Shown here piece by piece: positions 1-7,372 of a stretch of DNA of 64,000 bases (position 1 is its first letter; every line of letters begins with the position of its first letter). The position numbers were made by a program, and so were the translations under genes. Origin of the DNA: Sandaracinus sp. Lineage in GTDB: Bacteria > Myxococcota_A > Polyangia > Polyangiales > Houyiibacteriaceae. The notes below the pieces were generated by a model that did not search any database, was not told the DNA's origin, and saw only the letters and a list, made by a program, of their open reading frames with translations. Where the stretch lies: assembly GCA_002699025.1 (NCBI GenBank), contig PABA01000127.1, positions 1 through 64,000 of the forward strand, given 5' to 3'.

Positions 1-105
1 CGTGGCGGTGTCCGCAGGACGCGTGGCGGTGTCCGCAGGACGCGTGGCGGTGTCCGCAGGACGCGTGGCGGTGTCCGCAGGACGCGTGGTGGTGTCCGCA
101 GGACG
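1..105. repeat. 21-bp tandem repeat array at window edge
   Basis: Five consecutive 21-bp units beginning cgtggcggtg run from base 1; the last has one change (cgtggtgg) and a decayed piece follows to about 120. The unit is a multiple of three, so it would encode a seven-residue repeat in any frame. There are no spacers, so it is not a CRISPR. The array may continue to the left of the window. It could be the tail of a gene from the left or intergenic satellite DNA. Confidence 0.9.
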
Positions 106-202
106 CGTGGTGGGGGACGCGGCCCGGTCGGCGCGAGGTCGAGCCGGCGTCCGTGGTCGGCGCCGCCCCCGATGTCGGGGGCGACGCGGCGAGGCCTCGC
201 GC

Positions 203-790
203 TCAGGCCTCCACGGGTGTCGGGAGCGCGTCGAGCTCCACACCGGGCGGCACGTGCACCCGCGCCGCCAGGGGGCCGCCGCGCCCGCTGTCGGCGCGCT
301 CGACCTTCACCTCGCCACCGAAGAGCTCGCCGGCGACCTCGGCGACCAGCGGCGCCAGCGCCGTGAAGGCCGCGTCCGTGTTCGGCGCGTGGAGCCGGTC
401 GGGCACCCGCACGAGCAGCTCGCTCGTCCCGAAGCGCAGGCCCGTCGTCGGGTCGTCCTGGAGCCGCTTGGCCGCCTCGAGCGCCTGGCGAAAGGCGTCC
501 CGGAGCCGGGCCCGGAGGTCGCCCTCGAACGCGCGCTTCCGGCTGAAGAGCAGCCCCGGCCGCCCCTCGCCCTGGTCGTAGTACCAGTCGGCCCCGTGCC
601 CCACGAGGAGCACCCCGGGACCCTGCGGCACGTGGCTGTAGTCGGCGACGTCGACGAGCAGCTCGTCCTTCACGACGTCGTCCTGGATCCAGCGGTGGAA
701 CACGGGGATCAGATCCAGCGGCTTCGGCGCCTCGCCCTCGGCGAAGAGCTTCACCTGCACCCGCTCGGCGTCTCGCAGCGTCTCGGTCAT
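203..790 (-). CDS. Conserved hypothetical protein coupled to sulfite/nitrite reductase
   Basis: A 195-residue soluble protein with no signal peptide or membrane segment. I do not recognise its family. It starts four bases after the reductase stop codon, so the two are almost certainly co-transcribed and translationally coupled. The sequence mixes acidic and basic stretches, with conserved-looking aromatic patches (HRWIQDD near residue 32, GADWYYDQGEGRPGLLFSRKR near 66-86). A role in maturing, partnering or feeding electrons to the reductase is a guess from position only. The ATG directly after the upstream stop is the natural start. Confidence 0.8.
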   Translation of the reverse strand: MTETLRDAERVQVKLFAEGEAPKPLDLIPVFHRWIQDDVVKDELLVDVADYSHVPQGPGVLLVGHGADWYYDQGEGRPGLLFSRKRAFEGDLRARLRDAFRQALEAAKRLQDDPTTGLRFGTSELLVRVPDRLHAPNTDAAFTALAPLVAEVAGELFGGEVKVERADSGRGGPLAARVHVPPGVELDALPTPVEA

Positions 791-794
791 CGCA

Positions 795-3101
795 TCACTC
801 CGCCGGCGCCGGGGCCGCCGGCGCCTTCTTCTTCTTGGGGGCGTCGCCGCCCTCGTTCTTCGCCTTCGCCTGCGCCGCCGCGAGCCGCTCGTAGCAGCCG
901 TGGCTCGCCTCCAGGAAGAGCCGCGCCTCGTCGAGGAGCCGGTGCGCCCGCTCCTCGTCCGCGCCCTCCCAGGCCTTCGCCGCGTGGGCCTTCAGGAAGT
1001 AGGTCGCGAACTTCCCCTTCGCGTACTTGTCGTGGAAGAGGCCCGTGTCGTGGAGCTCCCGGCGGAACACGGCGACGATGTCATCGTCGTCGTCGCGGAC
1101 CTCCGCCTCGAGGTAGCGCGCGAGCGCCTGGGCGGCCGTCGCCATCGACTCGAAGGCCTTCCGCCCGGCCGCCGGGTGCTGGCCCCCGTCGTGCAGGTCC
1201 TGCGCCTCGTCGAGCACCTGCTCGGCCGCCTGCAGGCCGAACTCCACGAAGGGCACGACCTCGCCCGCGCACTCGCCGACGCCGAGGTCGCCGATGCCGT
1301 ATTCGCGCGGGTCGCGCCAGTCGCTGTAGAAGCTCGGATCCTCCTCGTAGCTCGGCACGGCGCCGAAGGGCTTGAGGAGCTTGCGGATCGTCGGCTTGCC
1401 CACGCGCTTCACCCAGCCGCGGAAGGTCTCGTCGGGCTCCTTCTCGGCGACGTAGCGCTTCGTCAGCGCGTCGATCACCTCGGGCACGCGCTTCGAGGGC
1501 ACGGCGCCGACCACCAGGCCGTAGTTCGCCGCGTTCTCGGTCCACTGGCCGCCGACGACGACGTTGAAGTGCGGCACCTTGCGGCCGCCGACGTTCCGGC
1601 TGACGCCGAGGAAGCCGAGGTCCGCGGCGTGGTGCTGGCCGCAGCTGTTGAAGCAGCCGCTCGCCTTGATGCGGAGCTTCTTCACGGCCGGGTCGAGGTC
1701 GCCCTGGACGACCGTCAGCCGCCGCCGGAGCTCGCCGGTCAGGCCGCGGCTCGCCGAGATGCCGAGCTTGCAGGTGTCCGTGCCCGGGCAGCTCGTCAGA
1801 TCGGTGATCGTACCGGCGCCGTCCTCGGCCAGGCCGAGGTCGCGGAGCGCCTCCCAGATGGCGAGCGCGTCCGCGCCGCTCACCCAGCGGAGCGCGAGGT
1901 TCTGCTCGACGGTCGCGCGGAAGGTGTCCCCCGTGTAGGCGCGGGCGAGGTCCGCGAGGACCCGCGCCTGGTCGGCCGTGAAGTCGCCGAGCGGGAGCTT
2001 GATGGTCGCCGTGAAGTAGCCGCCCTGGACCTGCGGTCGGAGGTTGGTCTTCGCCCAGCCCTGGAAGGCCGCCGGGCCGTCCGCCGGGAGCGGGGCGCCG
2101 GGGCGGAGGGGCCTTTCGTCCGTGTGGCCGAGGTTCGCGAGGAAGGCGGTCCAGCGCGGGTCGGGGCGGAGCTGGGCGCGCTCCTCCGCGACGAGCTCGC
2201 GGAACGCCTCGATCCCGACCTTCTGCACGAGGAACTTGATGCGGGCGCGGGCCCGGCTCTGCTTCTCGCCGAGGCGCGCGAAGACCCGGCAGACGGCCTG
2301 CGCGAGGGGCAGCAGCTCCTCCTCGGGGCAGAACTCGTCGAGCACCTTCGCCTGCACGGGCACCGCGCCGAGGCCGCCGCCGACCACCACCTCGAAGCCG
2401 CGCTTGCCGTCGCGGACCTTCGCCGTGGCGCCGAGGTCGTGGAAGGTGACCAGGCCGCAAGGCTCGTCGTGGCACCCGCTGAAGGCGATCTTGAACTTGC
2501 GCCCGAAGTCCTGGACGTCCGGATGGCCGAGCAGGAACTGCGTGCAGGCGTCGGCGTAGGGGGTGACGTCGAAGGACTCGGTGCTGCACACCCCCGCGAA
2601 CTGGCAGGCGGTCACGTTGCGCACGCTGTTGCCGCAGGCTTCGCGGGTGGTGATGCCGACGGCGGCGAGGCGCCGGTGCATGTCCGGCGTGTCCTCGATG
2701 TGGACGAAGTGCAGCTGGATGTCCTGCCGGGTCGTCACGTGGAGGATGGCGTCCGAGTACTCCTCGGCGAGGTCCGCCATCACGTCGAGCTGGTCGGCGC
2801 TGATCTTCCCGTAGGGGATCTTGATGCGCTGCATGCCCGGCGCGTCCCAGACCGTGTCCGGGCCCTTCTTCAGCTCCCCGCAGGGGTAGTCGAGCTTCTT
2901 CGGCCCGTTGCCGTCGTTGCGGTAGCCGTTGTCGTAGCGCTGGCCGTAGACGCCCCGGCGCAGGCGCATCTCCGCGAAAATGCGGTCGTCGATCTTGCCG
3001 TCGCGCTTGAGGTCCATCTGGCCCTCGAAGACGTCGACTTCCCGACCCAGCTCGTCGGGAATGCGCTCGGCGAGCTCCGCCTTCCAGGTCTTGCCGCTCA
3101 T
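795..3101 (-). CDS. Siroheme nitrite/sulfite reductase, two-domain, 768 aa
   Basis: Six-electron reduction of sulfite to sulfide or nitrite to ammonia at a coupled siroheme-[4Fe-4S] centre, in the cytoplasm. The protein has two tandem NiR/SIR repeats (about 1-340 and 340-640) and a helical C-terminal extension ending in a Lys/Ala/Pro tail. The second half carries the cluster ligands Cys438, Cys444, Cys483 and Cys487, with the same spacing as E. coli CysI (434, 440, 479, 483). The first half also has four cysteines at 166, 172, 210 and 215 (CX5C then CX4C), which is unusual because the ferredoxin-type enzymes I recall keep only one set. Sulfite and nitrite specificity cannot be told apart by eye. 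Length is above the usual 550-650 because of the C-terminal extension. A promoter and an inverted repeat lie upstream. Confidence 0.92.
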   Translation of the reverse strand: MSGKTWKAELAERIPDELGREVDVFEGQMDLKRDGKIDDRIFAEMRLRRGVYGQRYDNGYRNDGNGPKKLDYPCGELKKGPDTVWDAPGMQRIKIPYGKISADQLDVMADLAEEYSDAILHVTTRQDIQLHFVHIEDTPDMHRRLAAVGITTREACGNSVRNVTACQFAGVCSTESFDVTPYADACTQFLLGHPDVQDFGRKFKIAFSGCHDEPCGLVTFHDLGATAKVRDGKRGFEVVVGGGLGAVPVQAKVLDEFCPEEELLPLAQAVCRVFARLGEKQSRARARIKFLVQKVGIEAFRELVAEERAQLRPDPRWTAFLANLGHTDERPLRPGAPLPADGPAAFQGWAKTNLRPQVQGGYFTATIKLPLGDFTADQARVLADLARAYTGDTFRATVEQNLALRWVSGADALAIWEALRDLGLAEDGAGTITDLTSCPGTDTCKLGISASRGLTGELRRRLTVVQGDLDPAVKKLRIKASGCFNSCGQHHAADLGFLGVSRNVGGRKVPHFNVVVGGQWTENAANYGLVVGAVPSKRVPEVIDALTKRYVAEKEPDETFRGWVKRVGKPTIRKLLKPFGAVPSYEEDPSFYSDWRDPREYGIGDLGVGECAGEVVPFVEFGLQAAEQVLDEAQDLHDGGQHPAAGRKAFESMATAAQALARYLEAEVRDDDDDIVAVFRRELHDTGLFHDKYAKGKFATYFLKAHAAKAWEGADEERAHRLLDEARLFLEASHGCYERLAAAQAKAKNEGGDAPKKKKAPAAPAPAE

Positions 3102-3142
3102 GGTCGAATCCTCCGCGCCCGGGCCCCGCCCGAGCGACGATT

Positions 3143-3172
3143 CATCTACGACCCGTAATGCACGGTGGTCAA
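3143..3172 (-). promoter_or_regulatory. Putative sigma-70-type promoter for the reductase operon
   Basis: Read on the minus strand: TTGACC (3172-3167), an 18-bp spacer, then TAGATG (3148-3143), about 40 bases upstream of the reductase ATG. The -35 abuts the left arm of the inverted repeat at 3172-3239. Confidence 0.45.
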
Positions 3173-3239
3173 GTCGGGAATATGTGGTTTCGTCGCCGAC
3201 GGCTGAAATTGCTGCGAAAAAATCGACATATACCCGACT
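3172..3239. promoter_or_regulatory. 14-bp inverted repeat, probable operator upstream of reductase
   Basis: AGTCGGGAATATGT (3172-3185) and the reverse complement of AGTCGGGTATATGT (3226-3239) match at 13 of 14 bases across a 40-bp centre. The DNA here is conspicuously AT-rich for this genome. The left arm touches the predicted -35, as expected for an activator or repressor of the sulfite/nitrite reductase. Confidence 0.5.
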
Positions 3240-3297
3240 AATAAGGTGCAGAAATTTTGCTCGCGAAGGTCTTCTCGCTCCTCGTGAAGGCGCTGGC

Positions 3298-3326
3298 TTG
3301 ACAGGTGCCGTTCCGAGAGCTAGCTA
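3298..3326 (+). promoter_or_regulatory. Promoter of tRNA-Gln
   Basis: TTGACA (3298-3303), a 17-bp spacer, then TAGCTA (3321-3326), about 60 bases before the tRNA. The same -10 hexamer occurs before tRNA-Asp, and TAGCTT before tRNA-Glu. Confidence 0.7.
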
Positions 3327-3384
3327 TGCCAACCCCGTCGCGACGGGGACCCTCCCCCGGGAGGGGCGTTCTTTCGGAACACAT

Positions 3385-3455
3385 TCGGGGATCGTCTAAC
3401 GGCAGGACTCCAGATTCTGATTCTGGCTATCTAGGTTCGAATCCTAGTCCCCGAA
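3385..3455 (+). tRNA. tRNA-Gln (anticodon CTG)
   Basis: A full cloverleaf can be folded: acceptor TCGGGGA/TCCCCGA, D stem GTC/GAC, anticodon stem CCAGA/TCTGG around loop TTCTGAT (anticodon CTG, codon CAG), and a T arm with GGTTCGAAT. The 3' CCA is not encoded. Confidence 0.93.
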
Positions 3456-3494
3456 CCGCCGGCCACCCGGCTCCCCGCCGCCCGGATTTTTTCC

Positions 3495-3522
3495 TTGCGC
3501 GGCGATCGAAACGGGCTAGCTT
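3495..3522 (+). promoter_or_regulatory. Promoter of tRNA-Glu
   Basis: TTGCGC (3495-3500), a 16-bp spacer, then TAGCTT (3517-3522), placed just before the tRNA. The tRNA could also be reached by read-through from the tRNA-Gln promoter, although a T-run at 3487-3492 may terminate that transcript. Confidence 0.5.
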
Positions 3523-3535
3523 CGGCAGCCCTTCC

Positions 3536-3607
3536 GGCCCCATCGTCTAGCGGTTAGGACACCGGCCTCTCACGCCGGTAACAGGGGTTCGAGTCCCCTT
3601 GGGGTCA
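3536..3607 (+). tRNA. tRNA-Glu (anticodon CTC)
   Basis: Acceptor GGCCCCA pairs with TGGGGTC (one G-U pair). The anticodon stem CCGGC/GCCGG encloses loop CTCTCAC, anticodon CTC (codon GAG). The T arm is AGGGGTTCGAGTCCCCT. CCA is not encoded. Confidence 0.94.
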
Positions 3608-3614
3608 CCCAGCA

Positions 3615-3648
3615 AACGCCTCTCGCTCCCGCGGGAGGCGTTTTTTTC
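3615..3648 (+). terminator. Rho-independent terminator after tRNA-Glu
   Basis: Stem AACGCCTC (3615-3622) with GAGGCGTT (3635-3642), followed by a run of seven T and TCTT. It ends the tRNA transcript seven bases after the tRNA. Confidence 0.85.
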
Positions 3649-3726
3649 TTTGCCGCGTCGACCCGCCGCGATCACGCCTGGGCTGCCGCGGGCGTAGGCC
3701 TCGCCGAGCGCCGACCGGTGCGTCCC

Positions 3727-5007
3727 TCAGGGCGTGGCGGAGGGCTCCGGCTCCCGCCCGGGCCGGCTCTCTCCCCGCCGGGTGCGCAGGGCGATGAGCG
3801 GCCCGACCACGATCGACGAGAGCAGCGCCGCGAAGACGATCGCCACGAAGACCGTCTCCGAGATCAGCTGCAGCTCGAGCGCGAGCGCGCCGACGACGAT
3901 CTCCATGGCGCCCCCGGGCACGAAGACGATCCCGAGGAGCACCGAGCGAGCCTGTGGTAGGAGCGCCATCCGCGCGCCCATCCAGGCACCGACGAACTTC
4001 CCGCCCATCGCCACGGCGGTGAAGAGCGCGGTCACGCCGAGGTCCATGCCGGTGACGAAGTCGATCTGCAGGCCCAGCGTCGCGAAGAAGACCGGCACGA
4101 AGACCGCGTGCAGCGTCGCGCTGAGGTTGTGGGCGAGCTCCTCGGGCACCTCCTCCGAGCTGCCGGCCATCGTGCCCGCGAGGAAGAAACCGAGGATCGC
4201 GTGGATGCCGAGCCACTGGGTGATCACGCCGCAGAGGAGCCCGACCGTGACCACGAGCGTCATGAGCGCGGCCGGCTGGGGCAGGGAGGTCCTGAGCACG
4301 GCGCGGGCGGCGACGCCGACGACCCGGCTGCCGATCGAGATGCAGGCCGCGACGAAGAGCACGATGCCGATGGAGGTCCGGGCCATCTCCGTGGCGTCCA
4401 CCTGCGTCGCCGTCGCGACCGAGAGGACGATCGTGAAGAGGAACCAGCCGAAGACGTCGTTCACGGCGCAGGCGGAGAGGGCGAGCGTGCCGTCGTCGCT
4501 TCGCGCCAGGCCCAGGTCGGCGATGGCCCGCGCCACGACCGAGATCGCCGTGATGGACGACGCCACCGCGAGGAAGAGGGCGAAGCTGAAGCGGTTGGCC
4601 TCCGCGCCCCAGAGCTCGGCGTCGAGCGCCGCGAAGACCGGGTAGCCGATCGCGATCGGGACGATGACGCCGACCACGCCCACCAGCAGCGCAGCGCGGC
4701 CCTCCCGGAGCGCCTGCCGGACGTCGACGTGGAAGCCGGAGGCGAGGAGGAGGAAGAACACCCCCAGCCAGGACACCGTCTCGAGCATGGTCGCCTGCAC
4801 CGTCTCGGACGGGAAGAGCCAGCGCTGGGCGTCCGGGCCGATGCGGCCGAAGACGGTCGGGCCGAGCAGGACCCCGGCGAGGATCTCGCCGGCGATCGCC
4901 GGGACGCGGAGCTCCTCGCAGAGCGCGCCGAGCGTTCGCGCCGCCCCGAGCAGGACGAGGAGCTGGAGGAGGAAGAGCAGGATGTGGGATTCGTCGAGGA
5001 CGTGCAT
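3727..5007 (-). CDS. Cation/proton antiporter (CPA2/NhaP-like, PF00999)
   Basis: An inner-membrane antiporter exchanging Na+ or K+ for protons, with about 12 hydrophobic segments over 426 residues. Diagnostic stretches are the N-terminal GEILAGVLLGPTVFGRI (about 40-56), the SSITAISVVARAIADL segment (about 149-164), and the core motif AVNDVFGW, where the ion-binding pair is Asn-Asp rather than Asp-Asp. An ND pair is common in CHX-type and electroneutral exchangers, so electroneutral exchange is the likelier mode. There is no C-terminal TrkA nucleotide-binding domain, so this is not a full-length KefB/KefC channel. It stands alone on the minus strand and diverges from the barrel-protein gene at 5118. 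Ion specificity cannot be read from sequence. Confidence 0.88.
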   Translation of the reverse strand: MHVLDESHILLFLLQLLVLLGAARTLGALCEELRVPAIAGEILAGVLLGPTVFGRIGPDAQRWLFPSETVQATMLETVSWLGVFFLLLASGFHVDVRQALREGRAALLVGVVGVIVPIAIGYPVFAALDAELWGAEANRFSFALFLAVASSITAISVVARAIADLGLARSDDGTLALSACAVNDVFGWFLFTIVLSVATATQVDATEMARTSIGIVLFVAACISIGSRVVGVAARAVLRTSLPQPAALMTLVVTVGLLCGVITQWLGIHAILGFFLAGTMAGSSEEVPEELAHNLSATLHAVFVPVFFATLGLQIDFVTGMDLGVTALFTAVAMGGKFVGAWMGARMALLPQARSVLLGIVFVPGGAMEIVVGALALELQLISETVFVAIVFAALLSSIVVGPLIALRTRRGESRPGREPEPSATP

Positions 5008-5117
5008 CGTCGGCCGGCGGGAGTCTACGGTCTCGGGGCGCCTCGGCGCGAAGCCGCGCGGGTGGCGGCTCGGCGCGCCTTGCCTCGTCCGGTGAGCGCG
5101 GTGGATGCTCGTCGCCC

Positions 5118-6449
5118 ATGACGCGACGAATCGGGGGGATCCTCGCCGCGTGGCTGGTGCTCGGCGCGGCGACGGCGTACGCCGGGAACGACGACGAGAT
5201 CCTCGTGGGCAACCAGGCGGCCATGGCCGCGGGCGCGGTCACGGCGACGGTCGCGAGCTCCGCGGCGCTCGTCTACAACCCGGCGGGCCTCATGGGCTCG
5301 TCGGACGAGAACCACCTCGACGCCACCGCGACCCTCTACGGCCTCCGCCGCTACTCCACGGACCAGCTGCTCGCCTTGCCCGCCAACGCGACCGATGGCG
5401 AGCACGTGAACGAGATCCTCGTCGTCCCGAGCACGCTGGGTTACGTCCGGGAGCTCGGCTCGCTCCGCGTCGGCTTCGGCTTCTTCCAGCGGCGCGCGAC
5501 CGCCGTCACGCTCCGCGCCGCCATCGACGACGACGTGGCCGAGGGTCGCGTCGACTGGGGCCTGATCATCCAGGACGACACCCGCCTCTACGACGCCGCC
5601 CTCGGCCTCGCGTTCGACGCCCACGAGACCCTCTCCATCGGCTTCGCCGTGCACGGCCTCGTTCGCTCGACCAGCGGTCTGATCGACTTCGCCGGGGGCC
5701 TCACGGACGGCGTGAGCGGGGACACGACGCACCTGATCAGCCAGTCTCTCGTCGTCTCCGAGACGGATGTCGGCGCGCGCCTCTCGGCCGGGCTCCAGTG
5801 GGCGCCGCACCCGCGCGTCCGCCTCGGGCTCTCCGTCGACTCCCCCTCCCGGGTGCTCTTCACGACGTCGACGATCGACGCCGTCTTCGTCGCCCACAAC
5901 CCGCGCGCCACCGCGTTCGTCGCCGACATCGTCGAGGAGTCGGGCTTCACCTTCGAGCGCCAGCTCCCGGCCCGCGTCCGCCTCGGCCTCGCCGTCGAGG
6001 GCGAGTGGGGCTGGCTCGCCCTCGACGGCGACGTGCAGCACGCCGTCGAGGACGAGGAGGCGGGGGTCGAGCGGCGCTTCGTCTGGAACCTGCGGCTCGG
6101 CGGGGTCTTCCCCTTGAGCGACGTGATCCAAATCGGCGCGGGGCTCTTCACCGATCGCTCCTCGGACACGCGCCCGGAGAGCTTCGGCGCGGCGCGCGCC
6201 GACAGCTACGGGGGCACGCTCGGCGTTCGCTACGACGACGTGATGAGCTTGGCGGAGGGCGAGGAGGCGCCGCGGATCCGCTTCGGGACGACGCTGGCGC
6301 TCCGCTACGCCTACGGCCGCGGCGACGTCGCGGGCCTGACGGTCGCGCCGGTGCCGGACTTCGGCGACGCGGAGGTGACGCAGACCCGACTCTCCTCCTT
6401 CCGGGTGCACGAGGTCGGCATCCACCTCGGCTCGCGCCTCTCCTTCTGA
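5118..6449 (+). CDS. Outer-membrane beta-barrel protein, FadL/OmpP1-like
   Basis: A 443-residue exported protein. A signal peptide covers about residues 1-22 (MTRR, a hydrophobic core, then cleavage after ATAYA). The mature N-terminus contains SAALVYNPAGL, resembling the NPAG motif of FadL/OmpP1/TodX hydrophobic-substrate channels. The remainder alternates hydrophobic and polar residues as in amphipathic strands and ends in a terminal Phe (LGSRLSF), the usual barrel-insertion signal. The family assignment is tentative because FadL-like proteins are very divergent; an uncharacterised myxobacterial barrel is the alternative. The ATG at 5118 is chosen because it gives a clean signal peptide. Confidence 0.75.
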   Translation: MTRRIGGILAAWLVLGAATAYAGNDDEILVGNQAAMAAGAVTATVASSAALVYNPAGLMGSSDENHLDATATLYGLRRYSTDQLLALPANATDGEHVNEILVVPSTLGYVRELGSLRVGFGFFQRRATAVTLRAAIDDDVAEGRVDWGLIIQDDTRLYDAALGLAFDAHETLSIGFAVHGLVRSTSGLIDFAGGLTDGVSGDTTHLISQSLVVSETDVGARLSAGLQWAPHPRVRLGLSVDSPSRVLFTTSTIDAVFVAHNPRATAFVADIVEESGFTFERQLPARVRLGLAVEGEWGWLALDGDVQHAVEDEEAGVERRFVWNLRLGGVFPLSDVIQIGAGLFTDRSSDTRPESFGAARADSYGGTLGVRYDDVMSLAEGEEAPRIRFGTTLALRYAYGRGDVAGLTVAPVPDFGDAEVTQTRLSSFRVHEVGIHLGSRLSF

Positions 6450-6709
6450 GCACGACGACTCGCGCGAGGGCGAGTCGCCTCTCGCCCCTGCCCGGGCCCC
6501 GCCCGTTCGCGGTGGAGGGAGGACGAGGGCGGCTCTCTCGCCCTTCTCCGCTCGTCGGCGCGGTGCTCTCCCCCTCTGCCTCCCGCTCTCCGTACGGGCG
6601 CGAGCCTCTCGGGCCACGGCGCCTCGACGGAGCGGGGCGCCGCTGGGTCGTGAAGGGCCGCGTGATCGGTGCTTGAAAGATCCGCCCCCCTTCGGGCGTA
6701 GTACGGCTC

Positions 6710-7339
6710 GTGACGCGGTGGTGGATCCTCCTCGGCGCGCTGACCCTCGGGGCGGCGTGCTCTTCCGGGACGAAGATGACGGCGGAGCTCGCGCACGCCA
6801 ACGGGCTCCAGGCCGGCGCGCCGGTCGAGTTCCAGGGCGTGCACGTCGGCGAGGTCGACGCGGTGCGCGCGCAGGGGGAGGCGGCCCGCGTGGAGCTGAC
6901 GATCTCGCCGGACCACGAGCTGGCTCTCCACGAGGACGCCTGCGCGCTGACCGGCTCCGAGCCGAGCGGGACGACGCTCGTGCTCCTCCCGGGGCGGGCC
7001 GAGGCCGCCTTCGCCGCCGAGGTCGTGCCGGCGTGCAGCCTCGAGCTGGACGATCTGCGGGCGCTCGGCGACGCGGTGGGCGACGCGGTCGGGGGCACGA
7101 TCCAGCGGCTCCAGGGCCTGCTCGGCGGCGACGGCGACGACGACTCGGCCAGCGCCATGACCTCGCTCCGGGACGTGGGTCGGACGGTGGGCGAGGCCCA
7201 GCGGGAGCTCGGGCAGGGGCTCGTCGAGGGGGCGACCGGCATGGACGGAGAGCTCCGGGACTTCGGGCGGAGCGTCGGCATGGCGGCGCGGGAGCTCGGC
7301 GAGGGGCTCGAAGAGGGGCTCGGCGACGACACGCCCTGA
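6710..7339 (+). CDS. MCE/MlaD-domain lipoprotein
   Basis: A 209-residue protein with a lipoprotein signal (LTLGAACSS; acylated Cys at residue 17). Residues about 28-50 (NGLQAGAPVEFQGVHVGEVDAVR) match the core of the MCE/MlaD fold used in phospholipid or steroid transport between membranes, and about 20-115 would form this single domain. The C-terminal part is Gly/Asp-rich and repetitive in its helices. Most MlaD proteins have an N-terminal membrane helix, so a lipid anchor is a variation. No mlaE or mlaF permease/ATPase gene is adjacent. The start is GTG at 6710, as the frame has no ATG before the signal peptide. Confidence 0.72.
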   Translation: MTRWWILLGALTLGAACSSGTKMTAELAHANGLQAGAPVEFQGVHVGEVDAVRAQGEAARVELTISPDHELALHEDACALTGSEPSGTTLVLLPGRAEAAFAAEVVPACSLELDDLRALGDAVGDAVGGTIQRLQGLLGGDGDDDSASAMTSLRDVGRTVGEAQRELGQGLVEGATGMDGELRDFGRSVGMAARELGEGLEEGLGDDTP

Positions 7340-7372
7340 GCGGAGGCGCGGACTCGGGAGGCGGCCGTCCGC

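Noticed and set aside
1-105. Possible CRISPR array
   Set aside because: Units are adjacent with no spacers; simple tandem repeat.
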